From CAVSJO01 sp963728445 (lineage in GTDB: Bacteria > Gemmatimonadota > Gemmatimonadetes > Longimicrobiales > RSA9): a DNA stretch of 64,000 nt. The notes beneath the pieces were generated by a model. It was not told where the DNA came from. It saw nothing but the letters and a program-made list of their open reading frames with translations, and ran no database searches. The position numbers were made by a program, and so were the translations under genes. The DNA lies in assembly GCA_963728445.1 (NCBI GenBank), contig CAVSJO010000003.1, positions 58,910 through 122,909 of the forward strand, written 5' to 3'. Within the stretch, counting starts at the first letter, position 1; each line of letters starts with the position of its first letter. Shown here piece after piece: positions 16,718 through 25,286 of this stretch.

Positions 16718-18325
16718 TCACTCCGTGCGCGGCAGTTTCAGCGTGAACGTGCTGCCGACGCCGACCTCGCTCTCGGCCGTGAGGTCGCCGCCCATGCCGC
16801 GGGCCAGGTCGCGGCTGATGGACAGGCCGAGCCCCACCCCTCCCTCCGCGCGGGCGTATCGGCTGTCGGCCTGCACGAACGGGTCGAATACGGACTCCAG
16901 CTGCTCCGGCGCGATGCCGCACCCGGAGTCGCTCACGGACAGGTGGACCCACTCGGCTTCGGCGCGGCAGGTGAGCTCGATTCGACCGCCCACGTCCGTG
17001 AACTTGATGGCGTTGCCCAGAAGGTTGAGCACGATCTGCTGGAGCTTGTCCGGGTCGGCCCGCACCAGCACGCCGTCGGGACAGCCGGCCACCTCGTATT
17101 CCAGCTCCTTCGACCTCCGCTGCGGCGCGGTCAGCGCGTCGCACGTTGCCATCACCTCTGCGAGCGGGATGTCCGACGGGTGGTAGCTCGCCTTGCCCGC
17201 ATCCACGCGGGCGAAGTGCAGCACGCCGTTGATGAGCCGCAGCAGGTGACGCTCGCTGGTGCGGATCCGACCCACCGCCTGCCGCTGCTCGTCCGTCAGG
17301 GCGCCGTGCACCTCGAGCTCCAGCAGCTCCGCGTACCCGTCGATGGCGTTCAGCGGGGTTCTCAGCTCGTGGCTCATGACCGCCAGGAACTCGCTCTTCG
17401 CACGGTTGGCCGCTTCCGCCGCCGCTTGCGCACGGATGCTCTCCGTCACGTCGACACCCTGCACGAACACGCCCGACCGCGAGCCGTCGGCCTCCGTGAT
17501 CGCCTGATAGACGAAGTTCAGGCGACGCTCCACAGGCGGCGCGTCCGGCGACCTCTGGATCGTCACGGGCACCGCCTCTCCCACGTACGGCTCCCCCGTC
17601 TCCAGCACACGGTCCAGCAGTTCGGAGAAGCCCTGGCCCTCGACCTCCGGAAGCGCCTCACGAAGCGGCTTGCCGACCACGTCCCGGAAGCCAATCAGCT
17701 GCTGGTAGTTCTCGTTCGTCAATTCGAACACGTGGTCGGAACCCCGCAGCACGCACATGAAAGCGGGCGCGTGGCGGAAGAGGTCCGTCAGCCGCGACCG
17801 TTCGAACTCGAGCGCCCTGCGCGCCTTTACGGCGGACGTGGTCTCGAGACACACCACCAGCGTGCCGTTGATCTCGCCGTCGTCGTCCCGCACCGGGCTG
17901 TAGCTGTACGTCCACCATGCGTCGTCCAGCTCCCCGCCGCCCCGTTCGATCGGCAGGTAGAGATCCTCGAACCAGACCGACTCGCCCCGGTCCATCACCG
18001 CTTCGACCTGCGGCCCCACCACGTCCCATACGTCCGTCCAGAACTCCGCCGCCGGCATGCCCAGCGCCCGCGGGTGTCGCGGCGACGCTCCCGTCGACGG
18101 GCCGAGGCTGGGGCGGAACGCGTCGTTGTAGACCTGGATCAGCCGGGGCCCCCAGAACAGCAGCATCGGGTTGCGTGAGGCCAGTACCGCCGCCGTCATC
18201 GTGCGCAGGCTCTGCGACCATCCCTCTACCGGTCCCAGCGGCGACGTCGCCCAGTCGAAGGCGCGACAGCGCTCGACCATTTCGCCGGATCCGGCGAAGA
18301 CTGTATCGGCAGTCTGATGAGTCAT
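16718..18325 (-). CDS. PAS-domain sensor histidine kinase (soluble)
   Basis: ATG at 18325 gives 535 residues. The N-terminus has the PAS/GAF-type opening FDWATSPLGPVEGW with NPMLLFWG (residues about 15-140), a second PAS near 170-295, an H-box MSHELRTPLNAIDGY with the phospho-accepting His near 318, and an ATPase domain with NLLGNAIKF (N-box), DSGCGI and GVGLGLSISRDLARGMGG. No membrane segment is present, so it senses an internal signal such as redox state or a ligand. No response regulator gene is adjacent; the partner must lie elsewhere. The gene is divergent from the Ser/Thr kinase. Confidence 0.9.
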   Translation of the reverse strand: MTHQTADTVFAGSGEMVERCRAFDWATSPLGPVEGWSQSLRTMTAAVLASRNPMLLFWGPRLIQVYNDAFRPSLGPSTGASPRHPRALGMPAAEFWTDVWDVVGPQVEAVMDRGESVWFEDLYLPIERGGGELDDAWWTYSYSPVRDDDGEINGTLVVCLETTSAVKARRALEFERSRLTDLFRHAPAFMCVLRGSDHVFELTNENYQQLIGFRDVVGKPLREALPEVEGQGFSELLDRVLETGEPYVGEAVPVTIQRSPDAPPVERRLNFVYQAITEADGSRSGVFVQGVDVTESIRAQAAAEAANRAKSEFLAVMSHELRTPLNAIDGYAELLELEVHGALTDEQRQAVGRIRTSERHLLRLINGVLHFARVDAGKASYHPSDIPLAEVMATCDALTAPQRRSKELEYEVAGCPDGVLVRADPDKLQQIVLNLLGNAIKFTDVGGRIELTCRAEAEWVHLSVSDSGCGIAPEQLESVFDPFVQADSRYARAEGGVGLGLSISRDLARGMGGDLTAESEVGVGSTFTLKLPRTE

Positions 18326-18457
18326 GATGTCACAAGAATGCAAAGTCGTCGGCGGCGAGTCGAGAGCGCAATGAACGGTCCTTGTATGACGATGGCTTCC
18401 CGGCGTACTCTTCAATCCTCATGCAAACCGTTGCGGCGCCTGCCGCCCCCCGTTGAC

Positions 18458-21115
18458 GTGATCCCCGACCGCCTGTCCGCCGCCCTTGCGGACCGCTACC
18501 GCATCGAGCGCGAGCTCGGCGCCGGCGGAATGGCCACGGTCTACCTGGCCGAGGACCTGAAGCACCACCGCCAGGTCGCGATCAAGGTGCTCAAGCCGGA
18601 GCTGGCAGCCGTGCTCGGCGCCGACCGCTTCGTCCAGGAGATCACGACCACCGCGCAGCTCCAGCACCCGCACATCCTGCCCCTCTTCGACTCGGGCACC
18701 GCCGACGGCTTCCTCTTCTACGTCATGCCGTACGTCGAGGGCGAGACGCTGCGCGACAGGCTGAGCCGGGAGACACAGCTCGGCGTGGGCGAGGCGGTGA
18801 GGATCACCCGGGAGGTGGCGGACGCGCTGGACTACGCGCACCGCCACGGCGTGGTCCACCGCGACATCAAGCCCGAGAACATCCTGCTGCACGACGGCCG
18901 TCCGATGGTTGCGGACTTCGGGATCGCGCTTGCCGTTTCGGCCGCGGCCGGCGGCAGAATGACCGAGACGGGGCTCAGCCTCGGCACGCCGCACTACATG
19001 AGCCCGGAGCAGGCGACGGCGGAGAAGGACCTCACCGGGCGCAGCGACGTCTACTCGCTGGCGAGCGTCCTCTACGAGATGCTCACCGGCGACCCGCCGC
19101 ACACCGGGTCTTCGGCCCAGCAGATCATCATGAAGATCGTGACGGAGGAGGCGGCGCCGGTCACGAAGCTCAGGAAATCGGTGCCGCCGAACGTGGCGGC
19201 GGCCGTGGCGAAGGCGCTGGAGAAGCTGCCAGCCGACCGGTTCGACAGCGCGAAGGCGTTCGCGGATGCGCTGGCGGATCCCGGGTTCTCGGCCGGCCGC
19301 GGAGTGGCGGCCGCCGCGGCCGCCGATTCGCCGCGGGCGGGTCGTGCCCGCACCCGGGACCCCGTCTTCCTGGGCCTTGGCGCCGTCGCTCTGATACTGC
19401 TGATCGCCGCCACGTGGGGATGGTTCCGCCCCGTTTCCCGTGACACGCAGCAGGGCGTCTTCGAAATCTCTGTACCCGGCTCGAGCCAGCACGCAGGCCT
19501 GACGATCACCGGGTTCGCCGCCGCCCCGGACGGCAGCTCCATCATCTATCAGGATTGGGCAGGGCAGCTCATGCTGCGCGGACGGAGCGAGGCTGAGGCC
19601 AAACCCGTGGCGGGCGGCGTGAGCGGGTGGATGCCCTTCTATTCGCCCGACGGCAGGTCCGTCGCCTGGGAGACCGGATTTCCGGGTTCCCTCGCCACCG
19701 TTGCCGTGGGCGGCAGTGCGCCCCGCGTCCTGGTGCGTGATTCCGTGGTCGCCTACGGCGGTGCGTGGGGAGACGACGGGATGCTGTATTTCACGTCGAA
19801 CCATGGCGATCTGATGCGCGTTTCTGCCGGCGGCGGTGAGCCGACGGTGGTGGCCCGACCGGACAGGAACGGGGGTCAGCTCCAGCTGGTCGCTCCGAGC
19901 CTGCTTCCCGGTGGCAAGGCGGCCCTCGTCATCGTCATCAGCGATCAACCGCCCGAAGTCGCGGTCGTGGAGCTCGCCACCGGTGCGGTGCGAAGCGTTG
20001 CCGCCGGGTCGACCGTCGCTTTCGCCCCTCCCGACTACCTCGTCGTCGGCCGGGATGACGGAACCATCGTGGCGATCCCGTTCGACCCGCGCCGACGGGA
20101 GGTGACCGGGCCGGAGGTGGTCCTCGCCACCGACTACCACCGCCCGTTCCAGGGCTCGACGGCCCCTCTGGCCGTCACCCTCACGGGGGAACTCTACTAC
20201 GTCCCGGAAGACGGGGGCGTCGGCACCATCGTCCGGGTGGATCGGCAGGGTCGGGCGGAACCCCTCGACCCCGGCTGGCACGAAGCGCCCTCCGGGCTCG
20301 CGGTCTCCCCTGACGGAAAGCGCCTCGCGTTCAGCAAGCACACGCAGGGCCGGGACGAGATCTGGGTGAAGGAGCTCGACCGCGGGCCTCTCAGCCGCCT
20401 CGCCTTCGGCGGACTCATCAGCTACCGACCCGCGTGGTCATCTGATGGCCGCTGGATCTATTTCGTCTCCGATCGCGACCCGGCCCTTCCGCAGAGTGTC
20501 TACCGCGTCGCCGCCACCGGCGGCGGCAGGGCCCAGCTCGTATACCGAACGGACCAGTCGATCGACGAAGTCAGCATCTCTCGCGACGGGGCCTGGCTGC
20601 TGTATCGCGAGGGCTCGGGCGGCGGGCGAGACGTGTTCGCCGTGCGAGTCGGAGAGCGGAACCCTACCGTTCGCATCGCCACCAGCGACGCCGAGGAGAC
20701 CACGCCAGTGCTCTCTCCGGATGGACGGCTCGTGGCGTACACGTCCGATGAGTCGGGTCGGCGCGAGGTGTACGTGCGGCCGTTCCCCGATCCCGGGACA
20801 AGCCGCTGGGCCGTGTCCGCCGGCGGCGGCAGCGAGCCGCGCTGGTCGAACAGTGGACGGGAGCTGTTCTACCGGAGCGCCGACAACCAGCTCATGGACG
20901 TACGCCTGGCCCCGGGCCCCGGCTTCGCCATCGCCGACCAGCGCGCGTTGTTCTCCGTCACCGACTACGATTCCGATGACAAGCACGGCCTCTTCGACGT
21001 CCTCCCCGATGACGAACACTTCGTCTTCGTGCGCCACGAGGGTAGAGACGGGCCCGTCACTATCCGGGTGCTCATGAACTGGCAGAAGGCGCTGGCCCGG
21101 GGCGACTCACGATGA
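18458..21115 (+). CDS. Membrane Ser/Thr protein kinase with PD40 beta-propeller sensor
   Basis: The GTG at 18458 places the conserved start (IPDRLSAALADRYRIERELG) directly before the kinase domain; longer in-frame ATG starts at 18371-18392 add unconserved sequence. The 885-residue protein has a glycine loop GAGGMATVYLA, catalytic HRDIKPEN near 134, DFG near 153 and MSPEQ, all intact, over residues 13-280. A single membrane helix lies at about 303-323. The external part to residue 870 is a TolB/PD40-type propeller (SPDGRSVAW, SPDGKRLAF, SPDGRLVAY). This is a common receptor-kinase layout in Gemmatimonadota and Acidobacteria; the ligand is unknown. Its stop overlaps the next start by ATGA. Confidence 0.88.
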   Translation: MIPDRLSAALADRYRIERELGAGGMATVYLAEDLKHHRQVAIKVLKPELAAVLGADRFVQEITTTAQLQHPHILPLFDSGTADGFLFYVMPYVEGETLRDRLSRETQLGVGEAVRITREVADALDYAHRHGVVHRDIKPENILLHDGRPMVADFGIALAVSAAAGGRMTETGLSLGTPHYMSPEQATAEKDLTGRSDVYSLASVLYEMLTGDPPHTGSSAQQIIMKIVTEEAAPVTKLRKSVPPNVAAAVAKALEKLPADRFDSAKAFADALADPGFSAGRGVAAAAAADSPRAGRARTRDPVFLGLGAVALILLIAATWGWFRPVSRDTQQGVFEISVPGSSQHAGLTITGFAAAPDGSSIIYQDWAGQLMLRGRSEAEAKPVAGGVSGWMPFYSPDGRSVAWETGFPGSLATVAVGGSAPRVLVRDSVVAYGGAWGDDGMLYFTSNHGDLMRVSAGGGEPTVVARPDRNGGQLQLVAPSLLPGGKAALVIVISDQPPEVAVVELATGAVRSVAAGSTVAFAPPDYLVVGRDDGTIVAIPFDPRRREVTGPEVVLATDYHRPFQGSTAPLAVTLTGELYYVPEDGGVGTIVRVDRQGRAEPLDPGWHEAPSGLAVSPDGKRLAFSKHTQGRDEIWVKELDRGPLSRLAFGGLISYRPAWSSDGRWIYFVSDRDPALPQSVYRVAATGGGRAQLVYRTDQSIDEVSISRDGAWLLYREGSGGGRDVFAVRVGERNPTVRIATSDAEETTPVLSPDGRLVAYTSDESGRREVYVRPFPDPGTSRWAVSAGGGSEPRWSNSGRELFYRSADNQLMDVRLAPGPGFAIADQRALFSVTDYDSDDKHGLFDVLPDDEHFVFVRHEGRDGPVTIRVLMNWQKALARGDSR

Positions 21116-21465
21116 GAGTGGCCACTGGTGTTCTGCTGCTTCTCTGCAGCCTCTGCGCCGCCTGCGGCCTTACGCATTCCCGGACGTATCCGGCCGCGGG
21201 ACCGACCCGTCCGGCGACCGACGTTCCGGTGCGGTTCCAGCCGACGGATCCGTCACTGCGACTGGCCCTGGCGGACACGCTCGCCGGCGGCGGCTGTCTC
21301 AATCCGATGATCGACCCGAGGGATGGGACCGAGCTGCGCCTGGAGCGCTCCGGGGTGGACCGCGGCGATTATGCGGTGCCGGATGGGCGCTATGGGGTTG
21401 GCGACCGGGAGCTGCTCCAGCTCTCGTGCAACACGGGCCGGCCGCTCGGAATCGTGCCTCGGTGA
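21112..21465 (+). CDS. Small lipoprotein coupled to the Ser/Thr kinase gene
   Basis: The start ATG at 21112 overlaps the kinase stop (ATGA), a sign of translational coupling. The 117-residue product has a signal with lipobox LCAACG (acylated Cys near residue 18). The mature part contains three further cysteines and ends with SCNTGRPLGIVPR; a Gly-Gly-Gly-Cys segment lies near 61. No known domain was recognised. Coupling suggests it works with the kinase's external propeller, for example as an accessory lipoprotein, but this is inference only. Confidence 0.65.
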   Translation: MRVATGVLLLLCSLCAACGLTHSRTYPAAGPTRPATDVPVRFQPTDPSLRLALADTLAGGGCLNPMIDPRDGTELRLERSGVDRGDYAVPDGRYGVGDRELLQLSCNTGRPLGIVPR

Positions 21466-21522
21466 GGACGGACCGCGCCCGCTCCATCGAGGTCCTCGCC
21501 CAGCACGGCGACGCCGTCAGGG

Positions 21523-22560
21523 TCACCGCTGCACGCGGCCGCTTCCGTGGCCTGCCACGAGCGCTTCGACTTCGGCGGCACTGACGCGGTTGAAATCCCC
21601 TGGGATGGAGTGCTTCAGACAGCCGGCGGCGGTAGCGAACTCCAGGGCATGCCCGTCGTCGCCGTACGCCAGAGCTCCGTAGATGAACCCCGCCGCGAAT
21701 GCATCCCCGCTTCCCACCCGGTCCACGATGTCGGGAATGTCGTAGGTCCGCGCCTCCATGAACTCCTGTCCGTTGTGGAGGCACGCGCTCCAGGTGTTGT
21801 GGTCGGCGCTCAGGCTCTCGCGCAGCGTGATGACCTGCTTCTGCAGATTGGGAAACGCCTCCATCACCTTCTCGGCCAGGGCTCGGTATCGATCGCGCTC
21901 GAGCGACCCTTTCTCCACGTCCACGTCGGCCTGGATGCCGAGCGAGCGCTGGCAGTCCTCCTCGTTCGCGATGCCGACCGACACGTGCCTGAGGATCTTC
22001 CTCATGACCTCCGGCGCCGTCTTTCCGTACTTCCAGAGGTTCTTCCGGAAGTTGTAGTCGCAGGAGACGGTCACGCCCTTCGCCCGGGCCTGCTTCACGG
22101 CTTCGAGAGACATCTCCGCGGCGGCCGCGCTGAGAGCCGGCGTGATGCCGCTGATGTGGAACCAGTCGGCGCCGCGGAAGATCGAGTCCCAGTCCATTTC
22201 GTCGAGCCGTGCGGTGGCGATGGACGATCCGGCCCGATCGTACACGACGCGGCTCGGCCGCTGATTCGCTCCGGCTTCCAGGAAGTAGATGCCGAGGCGG
22301 CCGCCTCCGCGCCGAACCAGCGCCGTGTCGACGCCAAGACGGCGCAGCTCGGCGATGGCGTGATCGCCGATGGGGTTGTCGGGCACGACGGTGCAGAACG
22401 CCGCGTCCATCCCGTAGTTGGCGAGGGAGACCGCCACGTTGCTCTCGGCACCTCCGAAGGTGGCCTCGAGGGTCGGGCTCTGCAGCAGCCTCTCCCGCCC
22501 CGGCGCCTTGAGGCGGAGCATGATCTCACCGAGCGTGACGACGCGCGGACGGCCGCTCAT
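21523..22560 (-). CDS. kdgK: 2-keto-3-deoxygluconate kinase (PfkB family)
   Basis: ATG at 22560 gives a 345-residue sugar kinase. The N-terminal VVTLGEIMLRL and GGAESNVAVSLA match the first PfkB region, and DRVGSGDAFAAGFI carries the catalytic aspartate in the second signature. It phosphorylates 2-keto-3-deoxygluconate to KDPG, the penultimate step of the Ashwell hexuronate pathway. It is last in a minus-strand operon and its ATG overlaps the aldolase stop (ATGA at 22557-22560), so translation is coupled. The larger open frame upstream of 22560 is a shadow of the aldolase. Confidence 0.9.
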   Translation of the reverse strand: MSGRPRVVTLGEIMLRLKAPGRERLLQSPTLEATFGGAESNVAVSLANYGMDAAFCTVVPDNPIGDHAIAELRRLGVDTALVRRGGGRLGIYFLEAGANQRPSRVVYDRAGSSIATARLDEMDWDSIFRGADWFHISGITPALSAAAAEMSLEAVKQARAKGVTVSCDYNFRKNLWKYGKTAPEVMRKILRHVSVGIANEEDCQRSLGIQADVDVEKGSLERDRYRALAEKVMEAFPNLQKQVITLRESLSADHNTWSACLHNGQEFMEARTYDIPDIVDRVGSGDAFAAGFIYGALAYGDDGHALEFATAAGCLKHSIPGDFNRVSAAEVEALVAGHGSGRVQR

Positions 22561-23231
22561 CGAGCCCGCCCGGCGAGGGCCGAGCCGGTCGGGCCCCCAT
22601 CGAGACGCCGAACCACCGTCATCGCGCGCTCCGCCTCTTTCCGAATGGACGAAAACGCTCCCGCTTCGATTGCCGGCGCTGGCACGAGCCACGACCCACC
22701 GCATGCGAGCACTCGATCGCTGGCCAGGTAGGACGGAAGGTGCTGGAGGCCGATGCCCCCGGTGGGGATGAATCGAACCCCGGGAAACGGGGCCGAAATC
22801 GCCTTCAGAAACGCCACTCCTCCCATGGGCTCCGCGGGAAAGAACTTCAATACGTCGAGCCCCATGGCCAGAGCCGCCTGGATCTCGCTCGGCGTGCAGA
22901 CCCCCGGATAGACCGCGAGCTCGTTGTCCTGACAGAACTCCACGACGTCCCGGTCGAAACCCGGTGAGACGATGAAGTGAGCTCCCGCGTCCCTCGCGAG
23001 GGCGGCCTGCTCGCGGGTCAACACCGTTCCGGCTCCCAGCAGAACGTCCGGCACCTCTGCGGCGATGCGCCGCAGCGCCTCCGCGGCCGCAGACGTGCGG
23101 AACGTGATCTCCGCGCACGGAATTCCGCCGTCCCGAAGCGCCTTCGCCAGCGGAACGGCTCGCTCGGCATTCCGGATCACGACCACCGGAACGACCTTGA
23201 GCCTCCCCACCCTATCGATCGTCGGCTCCAT
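22557..23231 (-). CDS. eda: 2-dehydro-3-deoxyphosphogluconate (KDPG/KHG) aldolase
   Basis: ATG at 23231 gives 224 residues; the frame extends further upstream, but that part overlaps uxuA and is not conserved. The class I aldolase signatures are clear: EITFRTSAA holds the catalytic Glu and Arg, LLGAGTVLT the phosphate-site region, VLKFFPAE the Schiff-base Lys, and PTGGIG the phosphate loop. It splits KDPG into pyruvate and glyceraldehyde-3-phosphate, the last step of hexuronate catabolism. It overlaps the uxuA end by 20 bp and the kinase start by 4 bp. Confidence 0.9.
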   Translation of the reverse strand: MEPTIDRVGRLKVVPVVVIRNAERAVPLAKALRDGGIPCAEITFRTSAAAEALRRIAAEVPDVLLGAGTVLTREQAALARDAGAHFIVSPGFDRDVVEFCQDNELAVYPGVCTPSEIQAALAMGLDVLKFFPAEPMGGVAFLKAISAPFPGVRFIPTGGIGLQHLPSYLASDRVLACGGSWLVPAPAIEAGAFSSIRKEAERAMTVVRRLDGGPTGSALAGRAR

Positions 23232-24327
23232 CCCGTCCCTCCCCGCCCTCGCGTCCGTCGCGACCCGGCTGGTCTCCGCCTCTGCGGCGAGAACCGTCGC
23301 GGCCTCCGATGCCTTCCCACAGCCCCTGCAGATACGCCGCGCCGAGGGCTCGATCGTGCAGTCCGTACCCGGGCTGACCGGTTTCACCCCAGATCATGCG
23401 ACCGTGGTCGGGCCGCACGGGCCCGTCGAAGCCGACGTCGCGCAGGGCGCGAAAAACCTCGAGCAAGTCCACGCCGCCGAAGCGCGAAGGGTGGGGCGTC
23501 TCGTGGAAGCACTTCGGCCCCGTGACCTTCACGTTCCGGCAGTGTGCGAAGTGGATCCGCGTGCCGAGGCCGCGGATCATTCCAGGGAGGTCGTTCGCGG
23601 GATCCGCTCCGAGGGATCCGGTGCAGAACGTGATGCCGTTCGCGGGCCTGTCCACGAGCCGGAGCACGCGTTCGAGCGCCGCCCCGTCCGTGACGATCCG
23701 CGGCAGTCCGAAGACCGACCAGGGGGGGTCGTCCGGATGCAGGGCCATCTTCACGCCCGACTCCTCTGCCACGGGCACGACCGCGGACAGGAAATACTCC
23801 AGGTTCTCCCAGAGCGCCTCGTCGTCCATGCGGCGAAAGTCCGCCAGAAGCCCGGGGAGCGCCGACGGGTCCGGCGGGAACCACGCCGGCAGGGCCGCCG
23901 GTCCCCTCACCGGATCGAGCGACGCGAGAAGGACGGGATCGTAGGACAGCGTGGTCGAGCCGTCTCCGAGGGGCATGTCCACGCGGGTCCGCGTCCAGTC
24001 GAGGACCGGCATGAAGTTGTAGCAGACGACGGGCACCCCCACCCGCCCGACGACGCGGAGGCTCTCGCAGAACCGCTCGATGAGCCCGTCCCGGGAGGGG
24101 CGGCCGAGCTTGATGTCGTCGTGGATCGGGATGCTCTCGACCACCGCGAAGCGGAAGCCGGCCGCGTCGATGGCCTCCGCCAGGCCACTCATCGCGTCCA
24201 TCGACCAGGCCTCGCCCGCGGGCACGCCATGCAGCGCGCTCACGATGCCCTCGACGCCGGGGACCTGTCGTATGGTGGACAGCGATACGGGGTCGCGCGC
24301 CCCGAACCACCGGAAGCTCATCTGCAT
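23212..24327 (-). CDS. uxuA: Mannonate dehydratase
   Basis: The protein starts MQMSFRWFG at 24327 and is 371 residues long. UxuA motifs visible include the near-N-terminal FRWFGxxDxVxL, a central CYNFMPVLDWTRT, and metal-site segments MALHPDDPP and IHFAHCRNV. It dehydrates D-mannonate to 2-keto-3-deoxygluconate. The last 30 residues are a Gly/Arg/Asp-rich tail that overlaps the aldolase start and is atypical for UxuA, whose core would end near WEG. It lies 26 bp after the SDR gene in the operon. Confidence 0.9.
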   Translation of the reverse strand: MQMSFRWFGARDPVSLSTIRQVPGVEGIVSALHGVPAGEAWSMDAMSGLAEAIDAAGFRFAVVESIPIHDDIKLGRPSRDGLIERFCESLRVVGRVGVPVVCYNFMPVLDWTRTRVDMPLGDGSTTLSYDPVLLASLDPVRGPAALPAWFPPDPSALPGLLADFRRMDDEALWENLEYFLSAVVPVAEESGVKMALHPDDPPWSVFGLPRIVTDGAALERVLRLVDRPANGITFCTGSLGADPANDLPGMIRGLGTRIHFAHCRNVKVTGPKCFHETPHPSRFGGVDLLEVFRALRDVGFDGPVRPDHGRMIWGETGQPGYGLHDRALGAAYLQGLWEGIGGRDGSRRRGGDQPGRDGREGGEGRDGADDR

Positions 24328-24353
24328 GAAGCACCGCCCGGGCCGGACACGGC

Positions 24354-25286
24354 TCAGACCCCGCTGAACGCGCTGAATCCGCCATCCACGGGGATGATGG
24401 CGCCGTTCACGAAGGAGGCCGCGTCGCTGCAGAGCCATCGGACGGCGCCGGCGACCTCCTTCGGATCTCCCAGCCGTCCCATCGGCGTATGCCGGATGAT
24501 CTCCCGGGCCCGTTCGGTGAAGCTTCCGTCCGGATTCAGCAGGGCGCTCCGGTTCTGATCGGCGAGAAAGAAGCCGGGGGCGACGGCGTTCACCCGCAGC
24601 CGGTCGCCGTAGCGGCGCGTCAGCTCCACCGCCAGCCACCGCGTGAAGTTGTCGATTGCGGCCTTGGCCGCGGAGTAGGCCATGACCCCGCTCAGCACGC
24701 GGACGGCCGCCATGGAGGAGAGGTTGACGATGCATCCGGAGCCCTGCTCCGCCATCGAACGGCCGAAGCACATCGCGGGAAGGATCGAGCCGTGCAGGTT
24801 CAGCCGCAGCGCCTCGTCGAACGCGGGCATCGGGACCGTGAACACGCTCGATTCGTCGTTGCGTGCGGCAGCGAGATTTCCCCCCGCGGCATTCACGAGG
24901 ATGTCGACGGCGCCCCAGGCGTCCAGGAGCCGAGCGCGCGCCTTCCCGAGCGCCGACTCGTCGAGGACGTCCGCGGTCAGGGCCATCGATCTGCCGCCAG
25001 CCGCACAGATCGACTGTGCCTTGTGTTCTGCGGCGGCACTGCGTCGGCCCAGGATGGCCACACGCGCGCCCGCCCGGCCGAGCTCGTCGGCGATGGCCCC
25101 GCCGAGTACGCCGTACCCGCCGCAGACCAGCGCGACCCTGCCCGTCAGGTCGAACGGGTCCACGCCGTGCGCGTGCGTCGAAACGGTCGTCGGTCTCGCC
25201 GGCGCTGCGCGACGCTCCGTGGCGACGAGGCCTGGCGCCTCCAGCCCGCCGGTGCGGACGGGTCCGTCCCCTCGCGGGCGTGTCAC
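24354..25286 (-). CDS. SDR-family oxidoreductase, probable fructuronate/mannonate reductase
   Basis: The 310-residue protein has a Rossmann glycine motif in VCGGYGVLGGAIADELG, the NAAGG motif, SSMAAV with the catalytic Ser, YSAAK with catalytic Tyr and Lys, and a C-terminal DGGFSAFSGV typical of the D-mannonate-oxidoreductase branch of SDRs. Immediately upstream of uxuA, it most likely reduces D-fructuronate to D-mannonate, replacing classical UxuB. The GTG at 25286 directly abuts the amidohydrolase stop (25287), so the start is coupled; about 40 N-terminal residues precede the Rossmann strand and are not typical, so a downstream start is possible. Confidence 0.82.
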   Translation of the reverse strand: MTRPRGDGPVRTGGLEAPGLVATERRAAPARPTTVSTHAHGVDPFDLTGRVALVCGGYGVLGGAIADELGRAGARVAILGRRSAAAEHKAQSICAAGGRSMALTADVLDESALGKARARLLDAWGAVDILVNAAGGNLAAARNDESSVFTVPMPAFDEALRLNLHGSILPAMCFGRSMAEQGSGCIVNLSSMAAVRVLSGVMAYSAAKAAIDNFTRWLAVELTRRYGDRLRVNAVAPGFFLADQNRSALLNPDGSFTERAREIIRHTPMGRLGDPKEVAGAVRWLCSDAASFVNGAIIPVDGGFSAFSGV

